Assembly: GCA_902521075.1 (NCBI GenBank)
Contig: CABYQM010000007.1
Location: forward strand, 1 to 52,271
DNA: 52,271 nt
Origin: an uncultured Pelagibacteraceae bacterium
Lineage (GTDB): Bacteria; Pseudomonadota; Alphaproteobacteria; Pelagibacterales; Pelagibacteraceae
Direction of reading: 5' to 3'
The notes below the pieces were generated by a model. It did no database searches, was not told the origin of the DNA, and was given only the letters and a program-made list of their open reading frames with translations. This document shows, in pieces, positions 13,350 through 20,456 of this stretch; the first letter of the stretch is position 1, and every line of letters begins with the position of its first letter. A program made the position numbers and the translations under genes.

Positions 13350-14660
13350 ATGTTAGATCTTATTATAAAAAATGGAGAGTGTTATATCGACGGAAAAATT
13401 ACTAAGACTAATATTGGAATTCAGAATGGAAAAATCTCAATAATTGGTGATTTAAATAATGAACAAAGCAAAGAAACTGTTGATGCAAGCAATTTACTAG
13501 TTTTACCTGGTTGCATGGATACCCAAGTTCATTTCCGTGAGCCTGGATCAACTAATGCAGAGGACTTACATACTGGAAGTAAAGCAGCTATTGCTGGTGG
13601 TATAACAAGTGTATTTGAGATGCCAAATACAAATCCCCCAACAGCAAATATGAAAGAATTTAATAATAAGTTAAATATCGCAAAAAATAGGATGTATTCA
13701 AATTATGCTTTTTATTTTGGAGCAACTCCAGATAATTCCTCCGATTTGGCAAAGCTTAAAGGTTTAGATGGATGTTGTGGAGTAAAACTTTTTGCAGGTT
13801 CCTCAACAGGAAATCTTTTAGTTGACAAAGAAGAAGATATTGAAAAAGTATTTCAAAATACCTCAAAAATAGTTGCGGTACATTCTGAAGATGAAGAAAT
13901 AATTAATTTAAGAAAAAAATTAATTGAAAAAGGCAATGTTCATACTCATCCTGTATGGAGGAATGAAGAATGTGCAATGTCATCTACAAGAAGGATTGTT
14001 AGAATTGCTAAAAGACTTAATAAAAAAGCACATATATTGCATGTTACAACAAAAGAAGAGGTAGATTTTCTTTCGCAAAATAAAGGAAACATAACTTTTG
14101 AAATTACTCCACAACATCTAACAATATATGCACCAGATTGTTATGACAAACTTGGAACCTTTGCGCAGATGAACCCTCCTTTGAGAGACAAGTCTCATTA
14201 TGATAGATTGTGGTACGCTATTCGAAATAATTATAATGATACTATCGGTTCAGACCATGCACCGCATTTAAAAGAAAATAAATTAAAAGAATATCCTCAG
14301 TCACCATCTGGTATGCCTGGCGTCCAAACATTATTACCAGTTATGCTAAATCATGTTAATGACAAAAAACTTACATTAGATCAGCTAATTAAACTTCTTT
14401 GTGAAAATCCAGTTTCTGTATTTGGTATTAAAAATAAAGGATTTATCAAAAAAGATTATGATGCTGACTTTACAATAATAGATATGAATCGAACAATTGA
14501 AATCAAAAATGAAAATATTCATAGCAAGTGTGGATGGAGCCCATTTGATGGTTATAAATTTAAAGGATCACCAGTTTATACAATTATTAATGGTGATATT
14601 AAAATGAAAGAAGATGAAATTTTAGGAGACCCATCAGGCAAACCGATTCTTTTTGATTAA
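13350..14660 (+). CDS. pyrC: Dihydroorotase, class I (PyrC-type amidohydrolase)
   Basis: This 436-residue cyclic amidohydrolase converts carbamoyl-aspartate to dihydroorotate in pyrimidine synthesis. Visible elements: VHFREPG at 60-66, FEMPNTNPP, the presumed carboxylated lysine in GVKLFAGSSTG, metal histidines in VAVHSEDE and HILHVTT, and the catalytic aspartate in IGSDHAPH. The first metal histidine is replaced: the usual DxHxH reads D57-T-Q59-V-H61. From memory, some alphaproteobacterial dihydroorotases share this DTQVHFREPG form, so the enzyme may still be active with an altered metal site. Hydantoinase or allantoinase activity is less likely but not excluded. Confidence 0.85.
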   Translation: MLDLIIKNGECYIDGKITKTNIGIQNGKISIIGDLNNEQSKETVDASNLLVLPGCMDTQVHFREPGSTNAEDLHTGSKAAIAGGITSVFEMPNTNPPTANMKEFNNKLNIAKNRMYSNYAFYFGATPDNSSDLAKLKGLDGCCGVKLFAGSSTGNLLVDKEEDIEKVFQNTSKIVAVHSEDEEIINLRKKLIEKGNVHTHPVWRNEECAMSSTRRIVRIAKRLNKKAHILHVTTKEEVDFLSQNKGNITFEITPQHLTIYAPDCYDKLGTFAQMNPPLRDKSHYDRLWYAIRNNYNDTIGSDHAPHLKENKLKEYPQSPSGMPGVQTLLPVMLNHVNDKKLTLDQLIKLLCENPVSVFGIKNKGFIKKDYDADFTIIDMNRTIEIKNENIHSKCGWSPFDGYKFKGSPVYTIINGDIKMKEDEILGDPSGKPILFD

Positions 14661-14661
14661 G

Positions 14662-14994
14662 TCAAATAGTTTTACTTGAATACATATTTACAAGTGTTAC
14701 TCCAACTACAATAAAAAACATACCCAAAATAGCTTGCCAACTTAAAGATTGTTTAAAAAATATATAGCCCAATATTGCTATAGTAAAAATACCAAGTCCA
14801 CTCCAAGTTCCATAAACAATCGCAATTGGTAATTTATCAACTACAAAAGTAAGTAAATAAAAAGCAGATAAATAAAATCCAGCCAAAAATACTGTTGGTG
14901 TTAATTTTGTAAAGTTTTGAGTAACAGGAAGAAGCATTGTCCCACAAACTTCACAAATGATTGCTCCTACTAAAAAAAGATATGTCTTAAGCAT
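14662..14994 (-). CDS. Small multidrug resistance (SMR) family transporter
   Basis: The 110-residue protein is almost entirely four transmembrane helices. The conserved membrane-embedded glutamate of the SMR family is at residue 15 (AIICEVCG). The conserved GTWSGLG loop lies near residue 64, and FKQSLSWQAILGMFFIVVGV forms helix 4. SMR dimers exchange protons for small cations such as quaternary amines or guanidinium; the substrate here is unknown. The start codon overlaps the stop of the upstream propionyl-CoA synthetase gene (TAATG), so the two are translationally linked. Confidence 0.85.
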   Translation of the reverse strand: MLKTYLFLVGAIICEVCGTMLLPVTQNFTKLTPTVFLAGFYLSAFYLLTFVVDKLPIAIVYGTWSGLGIFTIAILGYIFFKQSLSWQAILGMFFIVVGVTLVNMYSSKTI

Positions 14995-16889
14995 TATTTT
15001 AAAATACTGCTATTTATTAAGTCTTCTTTTATCTCATCAAGGATTGAAGGATCATCAATCGTTGCAGGCATTTTATATTCTTCTTTGTCAGCAATTTTTC
15101 TAATTGTTCCTCTTAAAACTTTTCCAGATCTAGTTTTTGGTAATCTTTTAACAACAATTGCTATCTTAAAAGCTGCAACAGGCCCAACTTTATCTCTAAC
15201 CATTTGCACGCACTCTTTTGAAATAGTCTCATTATCCTTAGAAACTCCTGCTTTTAGAGCAATTAAACCAATTGGTAATTGTCCTTTCAGTTGATCCTTT
15301 ATTCCTATTACTGCACATTCAGCAACAGACTGATGTTCAGACAAAACTTCTTCTATTGCTCCAGTTGAAAGTCTATGACCTGCAACATTTATTATGTCAT
15401 CAGTTCTAGACATAATCCAAATATATCCATCATCATCAATATGACCTGCATCGTAAGTTTGGTAGTAGCCATTATAATTTGACATATAATTTTCTTTATA
15501 TCTCTCATCTGCATTCCACAAAGTTGGGAACGTACCTGGCGGTAATGGAAGCTTAACCACAATATCTCCCATCTCATTTGGTTTAGCTATTGTTTGATCA
15601 GGTTTAATTATTTTTACATCATAACCCGGAACCGCTTTACAAGCAGATCCATATTTTGTTTCTTGCATTTCTATTCCAGTACAATTTGAACTTATCGCCC
15701 AACTCGTTTCAGTTTGCCACCAATGGTCAATTACGGGAACTTTAAGTAAATTCTCAGCCCATTTAATTGTATCTGGATCTGCCCTTTCACCTGCTAAAAA
15801 TAATGACTCAAATGAACTTAAATCATATTTAGAAAAAAACTTACCCTCTGGATCTTCTTTCTTTATTGCTCTAAATGCAGTTGGAGCTGTGAATAATGAC
15901 TTAATTTTATATTCTGATATTATTCTCCAAAATACCCCAGCATCAGGAGTACCCACTGGTTTGCCTTCAAATAGAAGTGTTGTACATCCTTTGAATAATG
16001 GAGCATAGACAATATAGGAATGTCCTACTATCCAACCAATATCACTTGCTGACCACCATACATCATCTTGATCAATGTTATAAATATTTTTCATTGTCCA
16101 TTTAAGAGCAACTATGTGACCACCAATATCTCGAACAATCCCCTTTGGAATACCAGTGGTTCCTGAAGTATAAAGGATGTAAGCATAATCATTGGCACCC
16201 ATCTCAACGCAATCTTTATCATCTGCTCCAGATAGTGCTTCATCCCAACTTATTTCTAATGGTTTATTTAATTTTACCTCGTGTCCTTTTCTTTGAAATA
16301 ATATTACTTTTTCAACTTGGTGTTTTGCTAATTTTAAAGCTCCATCTACAAGTGGTCTATATTCAACTGTTCTTCCAGGCTCAAATCCACATGATGCTGT
16401 AATTAGAATTTTAGCTTTACTATCATCAATTCTGCTAGCTAATTCATTTGAGGCAAAACCACCGAATACAACAGAGTGAATTGCTCCAATTCTACCACAT
16501 GCGAGCATCGCAACTACCGCTTCTGGTATCATCGGCATATAAATTATTACACGATCTCCTTTTTTAACCCCTTGCTTATCTAAAGCGCCTGCAAATTTTG
16601 AAACTTTTTCTTTTAATTCTTTAAAAGTGAACTTTGCTTTACTTTCTGTTATAGGACTGTCATAGATTAAAGCAGTTTTATCACCTCTTCCTTGATCAAT
16701 GTGAAGGTCTAAGGCGTTGTAGCATGTATTTGTTACACCATCTTCAAACCATTTATAGAAAGGAGGGTTGTCTTTTTTTAAAATCTTAGTCGGTTTTTTG
16801 AACCAAAACACATCTTCAGAAACTTTCTGCCAAAATTCCTCAGGATTTTTTAGAGATTCGTCGTAAATTTCTTTGTAATTTCTATTCAT
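14994..16889 (-). CDS. prpE: Propionyl-CoA synthetase (AMP-forming, PrpE-type)
   Basis: The 631-residue ANL-superfamily ligase activates a short acyl chain, probably propionate, to acyl-CoA via acyl-AMP. The A3 P-loop YTSGTTGIPKG, the DHWWQTE segment, YDAGHIDDDGY and the catalytic lysine motif TRSGKVLRGTIRKI near residue 600 are all present. The stretch WWSASDIGWIVGHSYIVYAPL with EGKPVGTPDAGVFWRII and TAPTAFRAIKKEDPEG is characteristic of PrpE/ACSS3 rather than Acs, which favours propionate over acetate. It heads a two-gene minus-strand unit with the SMR transporter. It diverges from proteorhodopsin across a 214-base region that must hold both promoters. Confidence 0.9.
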   Translation of the reverse strand: MNRNYKEIYDESLKNPEEFWQKVSEDVFWFKKPTKILKKDNPPFYKWFEDGVTNTCYNALDLHIDQGRGDKTALIYDSPITESKAKFTFKELKEKVSKFAGALDKQGVKKGDRVIIYMPMIPEAVVAMLACGRIGAIHSVVFGGFASNELASRIDDSKAKILITASCGFEPGRTVEYRPLVDGALKLAKHQVEKVILFQRKGHEVKLNKPLEISWDEALSGADDKDCVEMGANDYAYILYTSGTTGIPKGIVRDIGGHIVALKWTMKNIYNIDQDDVWWSASDIGWIVGHSYIVYAPLFKGCTTLLFEGKPVGTPDAGVFWRIISEYKIKSLFTAPTAFRAIKKEDPEGKFFSKYDLSSFESLFLAGERADPDTIKWAENLLKVPVIDHWWQTETSWAISSNCTGIEMQETKYGSACKAVPGYDVKIIKPDQTIAKPNEMGDIVVKLPLPPGTFPTLWNADERYKENYMSNYNGYYQTYDAGHIDDDGYIWIMSRTDDIINVAGHRLSTGAIEEVLSEHQSVAECAVIGIKDQLKGQLPIGLIALKAGVSKDNETISKECVQMVRDKVGPVAAFKIAIVVKRLPKTRSGKVLRGTIRKIADKEEYKMPATIDDPSILDEIKEDLINSSILK

Positions 16890-17058
16890 TTTGATTTGCT
16901 ATTTGGTGTCATTTTTCTATTGAATTTATGCAACAGGTTGTATTTAATTTTAAAAAGTCAGTAAAATCAACACTTATAACGCGGCAAAAAGTCTTCAACA
17001 AACTAATTTAATTTGATATTAAGCCCCTAACTTTGGAGAAACCTTTGTGGTTTGTCCG

Positions 17059-17076
17059 TAGTTTAAATTTAAACTA
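17059..17076. repeat. 18-bp perfect palindrome in the proteorhodopsin leader
   Basis: TAGTTTAAATTTAAACTA is a perfect inverted repeat. It ends 14 bases before the GAGGGAG ribosome site (17091-17097) and 27 before the proteorhodopsin ATG. It could be an operator for a dimeric regulator or part of the 5' leader of an abundant mRNA. A smaller hairpin, AAACC/GGTTT, lies just upstream (17039-17053). At this A/T content one or two such palindromes per 50 kb are expected by chance, so function is inferred from position only. Confidence 0.4.
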
Positions 17077-17103
17077 AAAAAAACTAACGAGAGGGAGTTT
17101 TTT

Positions 17104-17874
17104 ATGAAAAAACTTAAAATGTTTGCATTAGCAGCAGTGGCTCTATTTGGTCTTACTGGTGCAGCAAACGCAGCAACTGCTATGTTAGCTTCTGACGACT
17201 TCGTTGGGATTTCCTTTTGGGTAATCGCAATGGGTATGGCAGCAGCTACAGTATTCTTCTTCATGGAAAGAAATACTGTTGCAGCAGGCTGGAAAACTTC
17301 AGTAACAGTAGCTGGTCTTGTAACTGGTGTTGCATTCATTCACTACATGTACATGAGAGATGTATGGGTAATGACTGGAGATTCTCCAACAGTATATAGA
17401 TATATTGATTGGTTAATCACTGTACCATTACAGATGATCGAGTTTTACTTAATTCTAGCAGCAGTTAAGAAAATCCCAGGAGCAATCTTCTGGAGATTAT
17501 TAATTGGTTCGCTTGTGATGTTAATTGGTGGATACTTAGGAGAAGCAGGTTACATCAATGCTATGCTTGGTTTCATAGTCGGTATGGCTGGATGGATCTA
17601 CATCTTATATGAAGTATTCTCTGGTGAAGCTGGAAAAATTGCAGCTAAAACTGGAAACAAGCCATTAGCAACTGCATGGGGTGCTATGAGAATGATCGTA
17701 ACAATCGGTTGGGCTATTTACCCATTAGGTTACATTTTTGGTTACCTAGTAGGTGGAGTAGACGCTAACTCATTGAACGTGATTTACAACTTAGCAGACT
17801 TCATCAACAAAATTGCTTTTGGTCTAGTAATCTGGTCAGCAGCAGTTTCACAAGGTGGAGCACGAGCTAGATAA
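17104..17874 (+). CDS. Proteorhodopsin, blue-absorbing light-driven proton pump
   Basis: The 256-residue, seven-helix retinal protein has a cleavable N-terminal signal (about residues 1-23, ending GAANA). Functional residues, five higher than standard proteorhodopsin numbering, are all intact: H80, the proton acceptor D102 (RYIDWL), the proton donor E113 and the retinal Schiff-base lysine K236 (DFINKIAFG). The spectral-tuning position is Q110 (VPLQMIE), which in this family gives blue absorption; Leu there gives green. It would pump protons outward in light to supplement the proton-motive force. The ribosome site GAGGGAG six bases before ATG is unusually strong here, and a hairpin terminator follows. 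Codons favour C-ending Phe, Tyr, Ile, Asn and Asp, unlike the neighbours, as expected for very high expression. Confidence 0.98.
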   Translation: MKKLKMFALAAVALFGLTGAANAATAMLASDDFVGISFWVIAMGMAAATVFFFMERNTVAAGWKTSVTVAGLVTGVAFIHYMYMRDVWVMTGDSPTVYRYIDWLITVPLQMIEFYLILAAVKKIPGAIFWRLLIGSLVMLIGGYLGEAGYINAMLGFIVGMAGWIYILYEVFSGEAGKIAAKTGNKPLATAWGAMRMIVTIGWAIYPLGYIFGYLVGGVDANSLNVIYNLADFINKIAFGLVIWSAAVSQGGARAR

Positions 17875-17895
17875 TTAGCTTTTAATATTAAAAAG

Positions 17896-17931
17896 AGGCG
17901 GGTATGCTAAAACATACCTGCCTTTTTTTTT
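17896..17931 (+). terminator. Rho-independent terminator after proteorhodopsin
   Basis: AGGCGGGTATG (17896-17906) pairs with CATACCTGCCT (17913-17923) over 11 bp, including one G-T wobble, around the loop CTAAAA. A run of nine T's follows (17923-17931). It separates proteorhodopsin from the ferredoxin gene that starts 80 bases later, so proteorhodopsin is probably a monocistronic, abundant transcript. Confidence 0.9.
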
Positions 17932-18010
17932 GGTCCAAAAAAATAGAAAATGCTTAATTTCAAAAATTTGCCGCAGTCGCAAATTAGTTTATAAGAATTA
18001 TTTATTAAAT

Positions 18011-18334
18011 ATGGCAAAAATCAAATATATAGAATTCAATGGCACTGAACATGAGGCTGATGTTGCTAATGGTCTTAGTGTAATGGAAGGTGCTATACAA
18101 AATGATATTCCAGGCATAGATGCAGATTGTGGAGGAGGCATGTCATGCGCGACTTGTCATGTATATATTAATGATGATGATTGGTTTAAAAAACTTCCTG
18201 AAAAAGAAATGGGTGAAGATGACATGTTAGACCAAGCCTTTGAGCCTAAATCTAACAGTAGATTAAGTTGTCAATTAATCGTTTCAGATGATTTAGATGG
18301 TTTAACTGTACATATGCCGGAGAAACAAGTTTAA
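18011..18334 (+). CDS. 2Fe-2S ferredoxin, adrenodoxin type
   Basis: The 107-residue electron carrier has its cluster ligands at C40, C46, C49 and C87 (CGGGMSCATC then LSCQ), the C-x5-C-x2-C-xn-C pattern of adrenodoxin/ISC-type vertebrate-like ferredoxins. The ATG at 18011 gives the standard family N-terminus (MAKIKYIEFNG); the frame is open further upstream but without family similarity. It follows the proteorhodopsin terminator. Its stop overlaps the start of the FAD reductase by one base (TAATG), so it and the reductase probably form an electron-transfer pair. Confidence 0.92.
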   Translation: MAKIKYIEFNGTEHEADVANGLSVMEGAIQNDIPGIDADCGGGMSCATCHVYINDDDWFKKLPEKEMGEDDMLDQAFEPKSNSRLSCQLIVSDDLDGLTVHMPEKQV

Positions 18335-19350
18335 TGATTAAAACAGATGTAGTAATTATTGGAGCAGGACCCACAGGTTTATTCTGTGCGCACCAATTAG
18401 GGATCATTGGATTAAAATGTGAAATAGTTGATAACCTAGATAAAATTGGAGGACAGTGTATTGAGCTTTATCCAGACAAACCAATTTATGATATTCCTGC
18501 AGTTCCTAAATGTACAGGAGAAGAGCTTACAAATAATTTAATTGAACAAATAAAACCTTTTAATTTTAACTTTCATTTAAGTGACAGAGTTCAAGAATTA
18601 AAAAATGAAAAAAATAAATGGTTAGTTAAAACATTAAATGGAAAAGAATTTGAAACACCCAATATTGTTATAGCAGGTGGCGTAGGTTCTTTTGAACCAA
18701 GAAAATTCCCAACTAAAAGTGCTGAAAAGTATGACGGAAAATCAGTTTTATACTCAATAAAAGACAAAACTATTTTTAAAGATAAATCAGTAGTTATTTT
18801 TGGAGGCGGAGATAGTGCACTTGATTGGGCTATAGAATTATCTAATTCATCAAAAGTAACGCTTGTTCACAGAAGAGATGAGTTCAGAGGAGCTCCCGCA
18901 AGTGTTCAAAAAATAAAAGAATTAAGTGATAATAAAACTATTGATTTAATTACTAAATATTCAATCAAAGATGTTAAAGGAAATGGCTCATTAGAAAGCG
19001 TCGAAATCAAAAGTGAAACAGGTGACAGTAAAGTTATAAAAGCTGATTATGTATTGGGTTTTTTTGGATTAATAATGCAATTAGGACCAATAGCGGAGTG
19101 GGGTTTAAATTTAGATAAAAAAACAATTCCCGTAAATACTGAGAATTTTGAAACAAATAAAAAAGGAATATTTGCAATTGGTGATATCTGTACCTATCCA
19201 GGCAAATTAAAGTTAATACTTTCAGGTTTTCATGAAGGAGCTTTAGCTGCAAGAGGCTGCTTTAAATATGCAAGACCTGACGAAAAATATAGATTTGAAT
19301 TTACAACTGCATCCAGCACTATCAAAGATAGATTGGGTGTAAAAGAATGA
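18334..19350 (+). CDS. Ferredoxin-NADP+ reductase, thioredoxin-reductase-like (type 2)
   Basis: The 338-residue flavoprotein has two dinucleotide-binding motifs: GAGPTG for FAD (residues 10-15) and GGGDSALDWA for NADP near residue 150. The signature GGQCIELYPDKPIYDIP and a C-terminal FAIGDICTYPGKLKLILSGFHEGA fit YumC-type ferredoxin-NADP reductases. The CxxC redox pair of true thioredoxin reductase is absent, so the frequent 'thioredoxin-disulfide reductase' label would be wrong. It lies directly behind the ferredoxin and overlaps the following gst by four bases. It probably shuttles electrons between NADPH and that ferredoxin; the direction in vivo is unknown. Confidence 0.88.
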   Translation: MIKTDVVIIGAGPTGLFCAHQLGIIGLKCEIVDNLDKIGGQCIELYPDKPIYDIPAVPKCTGEELTNNLIEQIKPFNFNFHLSDRVQELKNEKNKWLVKTLNGKEFETPNIVIAGGVGSFEPRKFPTKSAEKYDGKSVLYSIKDKTIFKDKSVVIFGGGDSALDWAIELSNSSKVTLVHRRDEFRGAPASVQKIKELSDNKTIDLITKYSIKDVKGNGSLESVEIKSETGDSKVIKADYVLGFFGLIMQLGPIAEWGLNLDKKTIPVNTENFETNKKGIFAIGDICTYPGKLKLILSGFHEGALAARGCFKYARPDEKYRFEFTTASSTIKDRLGVKE

Positions 19351-19970
19351 TCGAACTTTTTACTGCTGATACTCCTAATGGTTGGAAAATTAGCATAATG
19401 CTCGAGGAAATTAATTTTAAGTATAAACTTACAAAAGTTAATTTGAGTGGAGATCAATTTAAACCAGAATTTAAAAAAATAAGTCCATTTAATAAAATCC
19501 CTGTAATTATAGATCATGAGCATAATAAGACTGTATTTGAGTCTGGAGTTATCCTTATGTATTTAGGTGAGAAAAGTAAGAAACTTTATCCTGAAGCAGA
19601 TAGGTTAGAGATAAATCAGTGGTTGATGGCTCAAATGGCTATTGTAGGTCCAATGATAGGCCAGCATCATCAGTTTCATTATTATCATCAAGGAAAAAGT
19701 GAGTGGGGTGAAGAAAGATACTTCAAAATCACTAGAAAGATTTATGAAGATCTTGAGGCTAGACTGGCTCAAAGTAAGTTTTTAGCAAATGATAAATACT
19801 CTATTGCTGATATTGCTACATGGTCTTGGATTGCAAGACACAAAAGACATGATATTGGATTAAATAATTTTGAAAACCTATCTAGGTGGTTTGTTGAAAT
19901 TGCTAAACGACCAGCTGTAGTAAAAGGGTTTAAAGCATTAAACAAAGATGCTGAAATAGATCATCCTTAA
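19347..19970 (+). CDS. Glutathione S-transferase family protein (YfcG/Ure2-like)
   Basis: The 207-residue protein has an N-terminal thioredoxin-like domain (TADTPNGWKISIMLEE, cis-proline NKIPVI near residue 52, ES-G helix FESGVILMYL) and a C-terminal all-alpha domain with SIADIATWSW. The TPNG motif near the start is typical of the YfcG/YghU/Ure2p-like group, which shows disulfide reductase or peroxidase activity with glutathione. It overlaps the ferredoxin reductase by four bases and may share its redox role. Its 3' end overlaps the convergent dksA by four bases. Confidence 0.88.
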   Translation: MIELFTADTPNGWKISIMLEEINFKYKLTKVNLSGDQFKPEFKKISPFNKIPVIIDHEHNKTVFESGVILMYLGEKSKKLYPEADRLEINQWLMAQMAIVGPMIGQHHQFHYYHQGKSEWGEERYFKITRKIYEDLEARLAQSKFLANDKYSIADIATWSWIARHKRHDIGLNNFENLSRWFVEIAKRPAVVKGFKALNKDAEIDHP

Positions 19971-20383
19971 TCGTCAGCATAAACTTTTTCGTCTTTTTCG
20001 TGCTTTTCTTGAGCTGCAATACAAAGAGTTGCAACTGGTCTTGCCATTAATCTTTTTAAACCAATTGGCTCACCAGTTTCTTCACAAAAACCGTATGTTC
20101 CATCCTGAATTTTCTTCAATGCACCATCTATTTTAGAAATTAATTTAATTTGTCTATTAATGGCTCTCATCTCTACATTTTTTTCTGTGTAAGAACTTGC
20201 CTGATCTACTATATCAGCTGATGCACTATTATCGTCCATGGATGCTTGAAAAATCGCATCATTATTAGATCTCTTTAAATCTTTTTTCCACTCCATTAAT
20301 TTCATCTTAAAATACGCTAAATGTTTAGCGCACATGTATTTCTCTTTTTCTTTTGGAGTATAAGTTTTTGAAATTCTTACCAT
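19967..20383 (-). CDS. dksA: RNA polymerase-binding transcription factor DksA
   Basis: The 138-residue DksA/TraR protein modulates RNA polymerase together with ppGpp. The coiled-coil tip motif DxxDxA is present (D57, D60, A62). The globular zinc-finger region reads C100-EETGEPIGLKRL-MARPVATL-C121, so two of the four canonical zinc cysteines are replaced (T103 and A124). This resembles reduced-cysteine DksA forms that keep the fold with little or no zinc. From memory, related forms occur in alphaproteobacteria. It is a single gene converging on gst. Confidence 0.93.
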   Translation of the reverse strand: MVRISKTYTPKEKEKYMCAKHLAYFKMKLMEWKKDLKRSNNDAIFQASMDDNSASADIVDQASSYTEKNVEMRAINRQIKLISKIDGALKKIQDGTYGFCEETGEPIGLKRLMARPVATLCIAAQEKHEKDEKVYADD

Positions 20384-20456
20384 ACTTAGCTATTTTGAGT
20401 TGGTGAATATATTCATGAATAAATGAGTGTCAAGAACGGTTTATTCATATAGATTG

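Noticed and set aside
16890..17103. A specific proteorhodopsin promoter (for example TTGTAT-18-TAAAAT near 16938-16967)
   Set aside because: Several equally weak hexamer pairs exist in this A/T-rich gap; none stands out enough to call without mapped transcript ends.
17019..17339. Open frame opposite the 5' half of proteorhodopsin
   Set aside because: It is a shadow of the Ala/Gly-rich signal and helix codons. It has no ribosome site or family similarity.
18334..19350. Thioredoxin-disulfide reductase label
   Set aside because: The CxxC redox pair required for thioredoxin reduction is missing, and the GGQCIELYPDKPIYDIP pattern and adjacent ferredoxin favour ferredoxin-NADP reductase.
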